A model generated the notes under the pieces. The model saw nothing but the letters and a program-made list of their open reading frames with translations, made no database searches and was not told where the DNA came from. DNA of 64,000 nt from JBKHXF01 sp046566145 (lineage in GTDB: Bacteria > Actinomycetota > Nitriliruptoria > Nitriliruptorales > Nitriliruptoraceae), in assembly GCA_046566145.1 (NCBI GenBank), contig JBKHXF010000009.1, forward strand, positions 1-64,000, in the 5' to 3' direction. The translations under genes were made by a program, and so were the position numbers. Of the stretch, positions 42,489-51,305 are shown piece after piece (positions within the stretch are counted from its first letter, which is position 1; the number at the start of each line of letters is the position of its first letter).

Positions 42489-43283
42489 GTGCCGACGTAC
42501 GTCGACACCCACTGCCACCTCGACCACCACGACGAGCTCACCGCTGCGTCCCAGGTCGAGCGTGCTCGCCGTGACGGCGTGACCACGCTCATCACCGTGG
42601 GCACCGACATGGCGAGCTCGACCCAGGCGGTCCAGGCGGCGCAGCGCTTCGACGGGGTGTTCGCGGTCGTGGGCATCCACCCGAACGACGCGATGGAGGC
42701 CACGCCCCACGTGCTCGAGGTGATCGACCGCCTCGCGCAGCAGGACGTGGTCGTCGGGATCGGCGAGACCGGTCTCGACTACTACCGCGACCACACGACC
42801 CCGGAGCAGCAGTCCCGGTCCTTCCGCCGGCACATCGCCATGGCGAAGGAGCGCGACCGCACGCTCGTCATCCACTGCCGCGAGGCGTGGGACGACACCC
42901 TGCGCATCCTCCACGAGGAGGGCGCGCCGGAGCGGGTCGTGATGCACTGCTTCAGCGGCGACCCCGAGGTCGTCGCCCACTGCGCCGAGCACGGCTTCTT
43001 CATGTCGTTCGCCGGCAACGTGACCTTCAAGAACGCCGGTGACCTCCGGGTCGCCGTGGCCGAGGCCCCCCTCGACCTCCTGCTGACCGAGACCGACAGC
43101 CCGTTCCTGACCCCCGAGCCGAACCGCGGCAAGCGGAACGAGCCGGCGCACGTCCCCCACGTGCTCCGGACGCTCGCGGGGGTCAAGGACCTCCCCATCG
43201 AGGAGGTCGCGGACGCGGTGCTGGGCAACGCACGGCGGGCCTTCGCCCTGCCGGACGGTGTGCCCGTCGCCGAGGCTGTCTGA
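42489..43283 (+). CDS. tatD: TatD-family metal-dependent DNase
   Basis: 264 residues of a TIM-barrel metallohydrolase: VDTHCHLD (first metal ligands), GIGETGLDYYRDH, VIHCREAW, MHCFSGDPEV and LLLTETDSPFLTP in order, all the ligand-bearing motifs of TatD. TatD enzymes are 3'-5' exonucleases on DNA or deacylases. The GTG start has GGAG 9 bp upstream. rpfB begins 14 bp after the stop, the standard actinobacterial order. Confidence 0.94.
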   Translation: MPTYVDTHCHLDHHDELTAASQVERARRDGVTTLITVGTDMASSTQAVQAAQRFDGVFAVVGIHPNDAMEATPHVLEVIDRLAQQDVVVGIGETGLDYYRDHTTPEQQSRSFRRHIAMAKERDRTLVIHCREAWDDTLRILHEEGAPERVVMHCFSGDPEVVAHCAEHGFFMSFAGNVTFKNAGDLRVAVAEAPLDLLLTETDSPFLTPEPNRGKRNEPAHVPHVLRTLAGVKDLPIEEVADAVLGNARRAFALPDGVPVAEAV

Positions 43284-43297
43284 CCATCGGGAGAACG

Positions 43298-44398
43298 ATG
43301 CCCCCCGCCAAGAAGACCGTGCTCCGCCGCTCCCTCGCGCTGGCCCTCGTCGTCGCCCTCGGGCTGCCGGCGATCGTCCTCTCCAAGCGCGTGGACCTCA
43401 CCGTCGACGGCGTGCCCACGCGCGTGCGGACCTACGCCGCGACCGTGGGCGACCTGCTCGACCAGCAGGGCGTCACCCTCGCCGCCGGCGACCGGGTGCT
43501 GCCCGCACCGAACGAGCCGCTCGCCGACGGCGGCTCCATCCGCATCCTGCGGACCATCTCCGTGGACCTCTGGCTCGACGACGAGCCGGTGCGTTCCGTC
43601 CGCGGCACGTTCTCGTCGGTCGCCGGCGCGCTCGCCGCGGCCGGCATCACCGAGACCGCGGGCCTCGCCGTCGCGCCGGGCCTGCGCGCCCCGCTCGAGG
43701 ACGGTGACACGGTGCGGGTGCGCCGTCCGTTCGAGGTGACGCTGGTCGCCGACGGCGAGACGCGCACCGTCACGACCGTCCTGCGCGAGGTCGACCTCCT
43801 CCTCGCCGTCGAGGGCATCGCCGTCGGGCCGGACGACATCGTCGACGTCCCGTCGTCGCTGCCGCTGACGCCCGGGATGACCGTCACGATCCAGCGGGTC
43901 ACGGCCGACGAGGCCATCGAGGAGATCCGCCTCCCCTTCTCCACCGAGACCCGCGAGACCGACGCCCTGTTCACCGGGCAGTCCCGGACCGTGCAGCAGG
44001 GGTCCGACGGCCTGCAGGTCGACACCTACGCCCTGACGCTGATCGACGGCGAGGTCGTGGAGCGCGTGCTGGTCTCCTCCGAGGTCGTCCGCGAGCCCGT
44101 CGCCCGCATCGTCGAGAAGGGCACGAAGCGGCGTCCCCCGCCGCCGTCCGCCTCCGACGCCGGCGTCTGGTACCGACTCGCCCAGTGCGAGTCCGGCGGC
44201 CGCTGGCACCTCGACTCGACCTACGACGGTGGGCTGCAGTTCCACCCGGACACGTGGCGACGCTGGAAGCCGTCCGGCTACCCGGAGTACGCCTTCCAGG
44301 CGACGCCGGACCAGCAGATCACGGTCGGCAAGCGTCTCCAGTCCGCCCGCGGCTGGGGTGCGTGGCCCTCCTGCGCCCGCAAGCTCGGGCTCCTGTGA
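43298..44398 (+). CDS. rpfB: Resuscitation-promoting factor RpfB-like transglycosylase
   Basis: 366 residues. Signal/anchor helix at about 12-30, then three DUF348 (ubiquitin-like) repeats (roughly 33-190; note VDGVPTRVRTYAATVGDLL, TFSSVAGALAAAG and the third TVTTVLREVDLLLAVEG), a G5 domain at about 200-275, a Pro-rich hinge (KRRPPPPSA), and the C-terminal Rpf domain (WYRLAQCESGGRW, catalytic Glu; CARKLGLL with the disulphide Cys). It cleaves peptidoglycan and promotes exit from dormancy. ATG with GGGAG just upstream; co-transcribed with tatD and rsmA. Confidence 0.94.
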   Translation: MPPAKKTVLRRSLALALVVALGLPAIVLSKRVDLTVDGVPTRVRTYAATVGDLLDQQGVTLAAGDRVLPAPNEPLADGGSIRILRTISVDLWLDDEPVRSVRGTFSSVAGALAAAGITETAGLAVAPGLRAPLEDGDTVRVRRPFEVTLVADGETRTVTTVLREVDLLLAVEGIAVGPDDIVDVPSSLPLTPGMTVTIQRVTADEAIEEIRLPFSTETRETDALFTGQSRTVQQGSDGLQVDTYALTLIDGEVVERVLVSSEVVREPVARIVEKGTKRRPPPPSASDAGVWYRLAQCESGGRWHLDSTYDGGLQFHPDTWRRWKPSGYPEYAFQATPDQQITVGKRLQSARGWGAWPSCARKLGLL

Positions 44399-44414
44399 CG
44401 AACGACCCGCGCCC

Positions 44415-45305
44415 GTGACGAGCGGCGACCGGCACGACGACGGCCCCGCGGCGGATCCCGCCGCGGGGCCGCTGCTGAGCCCGGCGGACGTCCGCCGCCT
44501 GCTCGACACGCACGGCCTGGCCCCCCGCAAGCAGGCCGGCCAGAACTTCGTGGGTGACCCCAACACGGTCCGCTCGATCGTCGCCGACGCCGGCATCGGT
44601 CCCACCGACACGGTGCTGGAGATCGGCCCCGGGCTCGGGTCGCTGACGGTGGCGCTGGCGCGTGCGGCGCGCCGCGTCGTCGCGGTCGAGATCGACGCCG
44701 GCCTCGCCCGCGCCGTGCGTGACGTCTGTGACGAGCTGGTCGGGGACGCCGGACAGGTCGAGGTCCACCACGCGGACGCGCTCGACCTCGACCTCGACGA
44801 CCTGCTCGGTGGGCCCGCGCGGCTCGTCGCGAACCTCCCGTACAACGTCGCGACGCCGCTCGTGGTGCACGCCCTGTCCGGCCGTCACGTCCGCGACGCC
44901 TACGTGATGGTCCAGCGCGAGGTCGGGGAGCGCTGGGCCGCGGAGCCCGGCGACGGCCTCTACGCCGGCATCAGCGTGAAGCTGCAGCTCACCGCCGACG
45001 TCGAGGTGACGCGCCGCATCTCCCGCAACGTGTTCACCCCGGTCCCGAACGTCGACTCGGTCATGGTGCGCCTCACCCGCCGGGACGACGCACCGGTCGA
45101 CGCCGAGCGCGACGCCGTGCACGAGGTCGTCGAGGCGGCCTTCGCGCAGCGGCGCAAGACGCTGCGCAACACCCTGCAGGCCCTCGCCGACGTCGTCGAC
45201 GTCGAGGCCGCCCTGGCGACCGTCGGGGTCGACCCGGGCGCGCGCGCCGAGCAGGTCGACCCCCCGACGTTCCGGCGGCTGGCGGCCGAGCTGCGGCCCG
45301 TCTGA
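44415..45305 (+). CDS. rsmA: 16S rRNA (adenine(1518)-N(6)/adenine(1519)-N(6))-dimethyltransferase
   Basis: 296 residues. KQAGQNFVGDPN at the N-terminus binds rRNA. Motif I EIGPGLGSLTVALA binds SAM, and motif IV NLPYNVATPL is catalytic. It dimethylates A1518 and A1519 in helix 45 and is needed for proper 30S maturation. The GTG at 44415 lies 16 bp after rpfB. ispE follows after a 147-bp gap with its own -10. Confidence 0.95.
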   Translation: MTSGDRHDDGPAADPAAGPLLSPADVRRLLDTHGLAPRKQAGQNFVGDPNTVRSIVADAGIGPTDTVLEIGPGLGSLTVALARAARRVVAVEIDAGLARAVRDVCDELVGDAGQVEVHHADALDLDLDDLLGGPARLVANLPYNVATPLVVHALSGRHVRDAYVMVQREVGERWAAEPGDGLYAGISVKLQLTADVEVTRRISRNVFTPVPNVDSVMVRLTRRDDAPVDAERDAVHEVVEAAFAQRRKTLRNTLQALADVVDVEAALATVGVDPGARAEQVDPPTFRRLAAELRPV

Positions 45306-45385
45306 CCCCGGCCGGCACACCGGTCGCGCGCGGCACCACGGCCGCACGGCCGAGGGCCGATGTGGGGCGGACGCCGACCCCCTCG

Positions 45386-45391
45386 TAGGCT
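45386..45391 (+). promoter_or_regulatory. -10 element of ispE
   Basis: TAGGCT, 61 bp upstream of the chosen ispE start. Confidence 0.5.
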
Positions 45392-45452
45392 TGCCGCCAC
45401 GCCCGCGGGAGCCGGGCACCGGTGTGGGACGGGTGAGGTGGAGCAGGACGGG

Positions 45453-46433
45453 GTGGAGCGGGTGGCCGCCGGTCGAGCGGTCCGCGTCCGCGTGCCCGCC
45501 AAGGTCAACCTCTTCCTCGCGGTCCGGGGCGTCCGCGACGACGGGTACCACGAGCTCGTCACCGTCTTCCAGACCGTCGGCATCCACGACGAGCTGACGC
45601 TGCGGCTCGACGCCGCCGGCGGCGTCCACCCGGCCCTGCGCCGCTTCATGGACGTCCGCCTGCGCCACGACGCCGGCGCCGGCGTGCCGGACGGTGACGA
45701 GAACCTGGCGGTGCGCGCCGCACGGCTGCTGCTGGCCCACGTCAGCGGCGAGCCGGACGGCGAGCACGACGGGCTCGACGCCCCCGTCACGGACGTCGAG
45801 CTGCGCAAGACCATCCCCGTCGCCGCCGGCATGGCGGGCGGCTCCGCCGACGCCGCCGGCGTGCTCGTCGGGCTGAACGAGCTGTGGGAGGCCGGGCTCG
45901 ACCGCACCGAGCTGCGCGCGATCGGGGCGGAGCTCGGAGCGGACGTCCCGTTCTGCGTCACGGGCGGGACGGCGCTGGCGACCGGGACGGGCACGGCCGT
46001 CGCCCAGGTCCTCGCCCGCGGCACCTACCACTGGGTCGTGGGCATGAGCGACGAGCCGCTGTCCACGCCGGCGGTGTACCGGGCCTTCGACGAGGTCGGT
46101 ACGCCCAGCGAGGTCGAGCCGGACGTGGTCCTGCAGGCCCTTCGCACCGGCGACGCCGAGGTGCTCGGCGCCGCGCTGCACAACGACCTCGAGGTCGCCG
46201 CCGTGCACCTGCGACCCGAGCTCGGCGAGGCGCTCGACGCGCTGCGGGCCGCCGGCGCCCTCGGGGCCATCGTCTCGGGCTCCGGCCCGACCGTGGTCGC
46301 GCTCGCCGCGTCGGCCGAGGACGCCCGACGCATCGCCGAGCGCACCGGCGACCGCTTCGACCGGGTCGCGGTCACGAGCTCGCCGGCGGGGGGGCCCGAG
46401 GTGCGCCACGTGGGCCACGCCGGCGGGGCCTGA
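45453..46433 (+). CDS. ispE: 4-diphosphocytidyl-2-C-methyl-D-erythritol kinase
   Basis: About 326 residues of a GHMP kinase. PAKVNLFLAVRGVRDDGYHEL is the family N-terminus, PVAAGMAGGSADAAGVLVGLN the phosphate-binding loop, and VSGSGPTVVALA the C-terminal motif. It phosphorylates CDP-methylerythritol in the MEP isoprenoid pathway, feeding the undecaprenyl carriers used by uppP and pmt. Start choice is uncertain: GTG at 45453 has GGAG 9 bp upstream; in-frame GTGs at 45438 and 45462 are alternatives. A tRNA-Gln gene follows. Confidence 0.93.
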   Translation: MERVAAGRAVRVRVPAKVNLFLAVRGVRDDGYHELVTVFQTVGIHDELTLRLDAAGGVHPALRRFMDVRLRHDAGAGVPDGDENLAVRAARLLLAHVSGEPDGEHDGLDAPVTDVELRKTIPVAAGMAGGSADAAGVLVGLNELWEAGLDRTELRAIGAELGADVPFCVTGGTALATGTGTAVAQVLARGTYHWVVGMSDEPLSTPAVYRAFDEVGTPSEVEPDVVLQALRTGDAEVLGAALHNDLEVAAVHLRPELGEALDALRAAGALGAIVSGSGPTVVALAASAEDARRIAERTGDRFDRVAVTSSPAGGPEVRHVGHAGGA

Positions 46434-46445
46434 GGGCCGCACGGC

Positions 46446-46451
46446 TACCCT
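46446..46451 (+). promoter_or_regulatory. -10 element of tRNA-Gln/glmU
   Basis: TACCCT, 35 bp upstream of the tRNA 5' end, so the primary transcript would carry a short 5' extension to be trimmed. Confidence 0.45.
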
Positions 46452-46486
46452 CGCCGACCGTGCGCACCGCCGCGCGGGGTGCACGG

Positions 46487-46562
46487 TGGGAGGTGGTGTA
46501 ACTGGCAACACGCCGGCCTTTGGAGCCGTGTATTCAGGGTTCGAACCCCTGCCTCCCAGCCA
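46487..46562 (+). tRNA. tRNA-Gln (anticodon TTG)
   Basis: Acceptor TGGGAGG/CCTCCCA with the U1-A72 pair typical of tRNA-Gln, D arm GTGT-AACTGGCA-ACAC, anticodon loop CTTTGGA (anticodon TTG), T arm CAGGG-TTCGAAC-CCCTG, discriminator G and encoded CCA. Position 27-43 is a C-T mismatch. Confidence 0.95.
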
Positions 46563-46625
46563 CCCGCCCCGCACGCCCCACCCGTCGCCGCACCGTCGCG
46601 GCGCCGACGCCCGAACGGAGCCACC

Positions 46626-48008
46626 GTGTCCCACCCCGACGTCGCCGCCGTCGTCCTCGCCGCCGGCAAGGGCACCCGCTTCCGCAGCGACACCGCGAAG
46701 GTCCTGCACCGCGCGGCCGGGCGTTCGCTGCTCGGGCACGTCCTGGCCGCGGTGCAGCCGCTCGGGCTCGGGCAGGTCGTCGTCGTGGTCGGTCACCAGG
46801 GCGACGAGGTCGCGGCCGAGGCGGCCCGCGCCGGCATCGACGGGCTCTCGACCGTCACCCAGCACGAGCAGCTCGGCACCGGCCACGCGACCGAGGTGGC
46901 GATGCCGGCGCTCGCCGACGGCATCCGCCGGGTCCTGGTGCTGCCGGGCGACACGCCGCTGCTGACGTCCGACACGCTCGCGGCGCTGCTCGACGCGGCC
47001 GCCGGCGCGGACGCGGCCATGCTCACCACCGTCCTCGACGACCCGACCGGGTACGGCCGGGTGCTGCGCGACGACGCCGGCGACGTCGCCGCGATCGTGG
47101 AGCACAGGGACGCGACCGAGGCGCAGCGGGCGGTCGACGAGGTCAACGCCGGGATGTACGCGTTCGACCGGGAGCAGCTCGCCACGGCGCTCGGACGGGT
47201 CGGTGACGACAACGCCCAGGGCGAGCGCTACCTCACCGACGTGGTGGCGCTGCTGCGGGGTGACGGCCGCCGGGTCGTCGCCACCGTCGCCGACGAGGCC
47301 GAGGTCGCCGGCGTGAACGACCGGGTCCAGCTCGCGGACGCCGCCGCCGTGCGCCGCCGGCGCCACCTCGAGGAGCTGATGCGGGCCGGCGTCACCGTCG
47401 TCGACCCGGTCTCCACCCACGTCGACGTGGACGTGGTCGTCGGCGTCGACACGGTGCTGCTGCCCAACACCGTGCTCGAGGGCGGCACGGTCGTCGGCGC
47501 CGGCTGCGAGGTCGGCCCGTCGTCCCGGCTGGTCGGCTGCACCGTCGCCGACGGCGCCACCGTCACCTTCAGCGTCGCCACGGACGCCTGGATCGGGCCG
47601 GGCGCGTCGGTCGGGCCGTTCGCCCACCTGCGGCCCGGCACCCGCCTCGCCGACGACACCAAGGTCGGGGCGTTCGCCGAGACCAAGAACGCCACCCTCG
47701 GCCGCGGCTCGAAGGTCCCCCACCTCGCCTACGTCGGCGACGCCACCATCGGCGAGGGCGTGAACCTCTCGTGCGGCGTCATCACCGTGAACTACGACGG
47801 CACGACCAAGTCGCACACCACGGTCGAGGACGGCGCGTTCGTCGGCTGCGACACGAGCCTCGTGGCGCCCGTCACCGTCGGCGCCGGCGCGTACGTCGCG
47901 GCCGGCAGCGTCGTCACCGACGACGTCCCGGCCGACGCGCTCGCCATCGCACGGTCGCGGCAGGTCGTCAAGGAGGGCTGGGCCGCCCGCCGGCGCGCAC
48001 AGGGCTGA
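46626..48008 (+). CDS. glmU: Bifunctional UDP-GlcNAc pyrophosphorylase / glucosamine-1-P acetyltransferase
   Basis: 460 residues. The N-terminal uridylyltransferase has VVLAAGKGTRFRSDT at about 10-24. The C-terminal half is a left-handed beta-helix of hexapeptide repeats (GTRLADDTKVGAFAET, GEGVNLSCGVITVNYDG) with the acetyl-CoA site. It makes UDP-GlcNAc, the first committed precursor of peptidoglycan. The GTG start has GGAG about 6 bp upstream. A hairpin terminator and then prs follow, the actinobacterial glmU-prs order. Confidence 0.95.
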   Translation: MSHPDVAAVVLAAGKGTRFRSDTAKVLHRAAGRSLLGHVLAAVQPLGLGQVVVVVGHQGDEVAAEAARAGIDGLSTVTQHEQLGTGHATEVAMPALADGIRRVLVLPGDTPLLTSDTLAALLDAAAGADAAMLTTVLDDPTGYGRVLRDDAGDVAAIVEHRDATEAQRAVDEVNAGMYAFDREQLATALGRVGDDNAQGERYLTDVVALLRGDGRRVVATVADEAEVAGVNDRVQLADAAAVRRRRHLEELMRAGVTVVDPVSTHVDVDVVVGVDTVLLPNTVLEGGTVVGAGCEVGPSSRLVGCTVADGATVTFSVATDAWIGPGASVGPFAHLRPGTRLADDTKVGAFAETKNATLGRGSKVPHLAYVGDATIGEGVNLSCGVITVNYDGTTKSHTTVEDGAFVGCDTSLVAPVTVGAGAYVAAGSVVTDDVPADALAIARSRQVVKEGWAARRRAQG

Positions 48009-48024
48009 CCCCCGCGCGCACGAG

Positions 48025-48040
48025 CCCCCGCCCGCGGGGG
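48025..48040 (+). terminator. Terminator after glmU
   Basis: CCCCCG (48025-48030) pairs with CGGGGG (48035-48040) around a 4-nt loop, 17 bp after the stop and just ahead of the prs promoter. Confidence 0.5.
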
Positions 48041-48060
48041 TGACCGGTCCGGCACGGCGC

Positions 48061-48066
48061 TAGCCT
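48061..48066 (+). promoter_or_regulatory. -10 element of prs
   Basis: TAGCCT, 46 bp upstream of the prs ATG. Confidence 0.5.
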
Positions 48067-48112
48067 GCCCGTCCGGCACGCCTCGAAGCCCCCGACGCGA
48101 GCGAGCAGGTCG

Positions 48113-49102
48113 ATGGAAGTCGTCACCAAGAAGCGCATGATGATCTTCTCCGGGTCGGCGTACCCGGAGCTCGCGCGCGAGGTGGCCGACCACCTCGGGA
48201 TGCGCCTGGGTGAGGTGAAGACGTCGACGTTCGCCAACGGCGAGCTCTACGCCCGCTTCGCCGAGTCGGTCCGCGGGGCCGACGTGTTCGTGCTGCAGTC
48301 GCACACGACCGCCCCCGGCGGGCTCTCCATCAACGACCACATCATGGAGCAGCTCATCATGATCGACGCGCTCAAGCGCGCGTCGGCCAAGCGGATCGTG
48401 GCGGTCGCGCCCTACTACGGCTACTCGCGCAGCGACAAGAAGACGCTGTCGCGGGAGGCCATCGCCGGCAAGCTCGTCGCCGACATGTACGAGGTCGCCG
48501 GTGTCGACCGGATCATGTCCGTGGACCTGCACACGGGTCAGATCCAGGGCTACTTCGACGACCCGTTCGACCACCTCACCGCGATGCCGTTGCTGGAGCA
48601 GTGGATCTCCGACAACGTGCCGCCCGAGGAGCGGGTCATCGTCTCCCCGGACGCTGGCCGGGTGCGGCTGACGGAGAAGTTCGCGGGCCACCTCTCCTCG
48701 CCCATCGCGATCCTGCACAAGCGGCGCGACCCGTCGAAGCACAACGTCTCCGAGACGCTCGAGGTCATCGGTGACGTCGAGGGCCGCACCGCGATCCTGA
48801 TCGACGACATGATCGACACCGCCGGCACCATCTGCGGCGCCGCGGCGCTGCTGAAGGAGCGCGGCGCGCAGCGGGTCATCGCCTGCGCGACACACCCACT
48901 GTTCTCCGGGCCGGCACCCGAGCGGCTCCGCGACTCGGTCATCGAGAAGGTCGTCGTGACCAACACGCTGCCGATCCCGCCGGAGAAGCGGCCGGGCGAC
49001 AAGCTCGTGGTCCTGTCCATCGCCCCGATCATCGCCTCGGCGCTGCGTGCCGTGTTCGAGGACGAGTCCGTCAGCGAGATCTTCCGCGGCGAGAACGCCT
49101 GA
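48113..49102 (+). CDS. prs: Ribose-phosphate pyrophosphokinase
   Basis: 329 residues. FANGELYARFAESVRG and VQ-like DVFVLQSHT mark the N-terminus. VDLHTGQIQGYFD is the ribose-5-phosphate region, LHKRRDPSKHN the catalytic flexible-loop region, and ILIDDMIDTAGTI the PRPP loop (TAGT where many have TGGT). It makes PRPP for nucleotides, histidine, tryptophan and the arabinan donor DPA. ATG start. Followed by a bidirectional terminator. Confidence 0.95.
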   Translation: MEVVTKKRMMIFSGSAYPELAREVADHLGMRLGEVKTSTFANGELYARFAESVRGADVFVLQSHTTAPGGLSINDHIMEQLIMIDALKRASAKRIVAVAPYYGYSRSDKKTLSREAIAGKLVADMYEVAGVDRIMSVDLHTGQIQGYFDDPFDHLTAMPLLEQWISDNVPPEERVIVSPDAGRVRLTEKFAGHLSSPIAILHKRRDPSKHNVSETLEVIGDVEGRTAILIDDMIDTAGTICGAAALLKERGAQRVIACATHPLFSGPAPERLRDSVIEKVVVTNTLPIPPEKRPGDKLVVLSIAPIIASALRAVFEDESVSEIFRGENA

Positions 49103-49113
49103 CGCTGCGCCGG

Positions 49114-49130
49114 CCCGGGCTCAGCCCGGG
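49114..49130. terminator. Bidirectional terminator, prs / GAF kinase
   Basis: CCCGGGC-TCA-GCCCGGG is a perfect 7-bp stem. It overlaps the stop codon of the convergent kinase and lies 11 bp past the prs stop. Confidence 0.6.
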
Positions 49131-50311
49131 ACGGTGCTGGCGGTCGCGTAGCCCCACGACAGGTGCAGGGGCAGCACGGCTCGGAACGTCACCTCGTCGT
49201 CGGCACGGGAGGCGATGAGGTGACCACCGAGCGCGTCGAGCACCGCCTGGCAGATGTGCAGCCCCAGCCCGGGTCGCCGACGTCCGCCCTCGTCCGTGGA
49301 GAGCAGGACGTCGAGGTCCGGGACGGCGGGGCCGGCCTCGTTGACGACGTCCAGCTCGACCTGCTCGTCGTCCGCGCGCAGCCGCACGTGGACGCGACCG
49401 CTCGGCGCCCCGTGCCGGACCGCGTTGTCGACCAGGTTCAGCAGCACCTGGGCGACCGCGTCCGGGTCGGCCTCGACCTTGATCTCGGCATCGGGGACCT
49501 CGACGTGGATGCGGCCCTCGTGCCGGCCGGCGAACGCCCGCTCCACGGTGGCCCGCACGTGCTCACCGAGGTCGAGCACGCGCGTCCGGCCGGGCTCCCC
49601 GGCCCGCTCGGCCGACGCGAGCCCCGTCACGAGCCGCTCGATCCGCCTCGCCTGGCGGTCGATGATGTCGAGGAACGTGGCGCGGTCCTCCTCGTCCACC
49701 TCGCTCAGCATCGACGACGCCGCGAGGATGTTGGCCGCGGGGCCACGCAGGTCGTGCGTGACGGCCGTCGAGACGTTGCGGCGTCGCAGCTCGGCCCGCC
49801 GGGCCTGCTCGAGCGCCTCACGGTGCAGCAGCAGCAGGTGCACCTGCTCGGCGATGTCGCGCAGGATCGACTCCTCCTGCTGCGTCCACTCGCGCGGCTC
49901 GTCGTCGATGACGCAGAACGAGCCGAGCACGTTGCCCCGGTCGTCCACGATCGGGACCCCGAGGTAGGCCACGACACCGAGGTCCTCGATGGCGCCGTTG
50001 TCGCGCAGCAGCACGTCCTCGCGGGCGTCCGCCACCGAGAGGGTGTCCCCGCTCATGACGACGTACTGGCAGAAGGAGTGCGACAGCGGGGTCTCGCGCT
50101 GGCTGGCCCACGGCTCGGGCAGGCCCAGAGCCGACTTGAAGAACTGACGGTCCCGGTCGACGATCGACACGAGCGAGACGGGCGTGCCGATGGCCGCACT
50201 CGCGAGCCGGGTGGCCCGGTCGAACGCCTCCTCGACGGGGGAGTCGAGCAGCCCCGACCGCAGCAGCGCGGAGAGCCGCCGGTGGTCGCCGAGCGCCTGA
50301 GGACGTGCCAC
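49121..50311 (-). CDS. GAF-domain sensor histidine kinase, soluble
   Basis: 396 residues. A GAF domain covers about 25-165 (TPVSLVSIVDRDRQFFKSALG, HSFCQYVV, YLGVPIVDDRGNVLGSFCVID). HisKA has His186 in TAVTHDLRGPAA. HATPase has an N-box (NLVDNAVRHG), a weak G1 (VVNEAGPAVPD, lacking the usual DxGxG) and G2 (RPGLGLHICQ). The GAF sequence resembles small-molecule or redox sensors. The altered G1 may lower ATP binding. The GTG start has GGAGG 5 bp upstream. No partner response regulator is adjacent; convergent with prs. Confidence 0.88.
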   Translation of the reverse strand: MARPQALGDHRRLSALLRSGLLDSPVEEAFDRATRLASAAIGTPVSLVSIVDRDRQFFKSALGLPEPWASQRETPLSHSFCQYVVMSGDTLSVADAREDVLLRDNGAIEDLGVVAYLGVPIVDDRGNVLGSFCVIDDEPREWTQQEESILRDIAEQVHLLLLHREALEQARRAELRRRNVSTAVTHDLRGPAANILAASSMLSEVDEEDRATFLDIIDRQARRIERLVTGLASAERAGEPGRTRVLDLGEHVRATVERAFAGRHEGRIHVEVPDAEIKVEADPDAVAQVLLNLVDNAVRHGAPSGRVHVRLRADDEQVELDVVNEAGPAVPDLDVLLSTDEGGRRRPGLGLHICQAVLDALGGHLIASRADDEVTFRAVLPLHLSWGYATASTVPG

Positions 50312-50356
50312 GGGCGCCTCCAGTCCGGGTCGTGGTCTCGCGGGGGCCGTCGGTCG

Positions 50357-50362
50357 ATGCTA
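50357..50362 (-). promoter_or_regulatory. -10 element of GAF kinase
   Basis: TAGCAT on the minus strand, 45 bp upstream of the GTG at 50311. Confidence 0.45.
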
Positions 50363-50389
50363 ACCGGCGCGCACCCCGCGTGGGCGCGG

Positions 50390-50419
50390 TTGCTGCCAGC
50401 GGCCGCCCGGCGGTAGCCT
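50390..50419 (+). promoter_or_regulatory. Promoter of rplY-pth operon
   Basis: TTGCTG (50390-50395) and TAGCCT (50414-50419) with an 18-bp spacer. The start site would be near 50426, giving a leader of about 175 nt. Confidence 0.55.
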
Positions 50420-50426
50420 CCGCGGC

Positions 50427-50454
50427 CACGGCCCGCACGACCCTGCGGGCCGTG
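50427..50454 (+). promoter_or_regulatory. Perfect hairpin at the 5' end of the rplY leader
   Basis: CACGGCCCGCA (50427-50437) pairs with TGCGGGCCGTG (50444-50454), 11 bp without mismatch and a 6-nt loop. It begins at the predicted transcription start. It could stabilise the mRNA or take part in autogenous control by L25. Confidence 0.55.
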
Positions 50455-50600
50455 CGCGCGCCAGCACACCCCCACCGCGCCGGCATCGTCCCGACCGCCG
50501 GGCGCACCGGGTGCGGCGCACCCCCGCGTGACACCTCGCCGCCGTCGAGACGGCGACCGACCCGCGTCGGGGCCATCCCTTCCAGGAGTCGTGAAGCACC

Positions 50601-51275
50601 ATGTCGAACCAGGTCACCCTCAACGTCGAGCCCCGCACCGACAAGGGCAAGGGCGCCTCCGGCCGCCTCCGCCGCTCCGGCCGCACCCCGGGCATCCTCT
50701 ACGGCTACCAGGTCGAGCCGACGTCGATCAGCGTCGACGCGCTCGAGCTCTACCACGCCCTGCACACCGCCGCGGGCTCGAACGTGCTGCTGCGCGTCGA
50801 GGTCGACGGTGACGAGCACCTCTGCGTCGCCCGCGACCTGCAGAGGCACCCGGTCCGCGGCGACGTGCTGCACCTCGACCTGCTGGCCGTCGACAAGAAC
50901 ACCACGATCTCGGTCGAGGTCCCGGTGTCGCTGGTCGGCGAGCCCGAGGCCGACGGCGGCGTCATCAACCAGGTCCTCTACACGGTCCCGATCCTCGTGC
51001 CGCCGCTCAACACGCCGAACTCGCTCGAGCTCGACGTCGAGGGCATGGTCGTCGGCGACGTCCGTCGCGTCGAGGACCTGCGCGCCGTGCTGCCCGAGGG
51101 TGCCGAGTTCGACATCGACTCCGAGCGCACCGTCGTCACCATCAACGCCCCCGACCTCCTCGAGGAGCCGGAGGCCGAGGGCGAGGCCGCGGAGGGCGAG
51201 GCCGCGCCGGCCGCCGAGGCCGAGAGCGAGGGCGAGGAGCCCGCGGCCGAGGGCGACGGCGACGCCGAGGCCTGA
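50601..51275 (+). CDS. rplY: Ribosomal protein bL25 (CTC form)
   Basis: 224 residues, the long CTC form. The N-terminal L25 domain (VEPRTDKGKGASGRLRR, SGRTPGILYG) binds 5S rRNA loop E. The TL5-like C-terminal domain follows (VDVEGMVVGDVRR). The last 45 residues are an Ala/Glu-rich acidic tail. The ATG is 12 bp after AGGAG, a long spacing. It begins the operon rplY-pth-DUF4191 and is preceded by a structured leader. Confidence 0.95.
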   Translation: MSNQVTLNVEPRTDKGKGASGRLRRSGRTPGILYGYQVEPTSISVDALELYHALHTAAGSNVLLRVEVDGDEHLCVARDLQRHPVRGDVLHLDLLAVDKNTTISVEVPVSLVGEPEADGGVINQVLYTVPILVPPLNTPNSLELDVEGMVVGDVRRVEDLRAVLPEGAEFDIDSERTVVTINAPDLLEEPEAEGEAAEGEAAPAAEAESEGEEPAAEGDGDAEA

Positions 51276-51305
51276 CCCACCCCGCACCACCCAGGAGGCC
51301 CGCCG

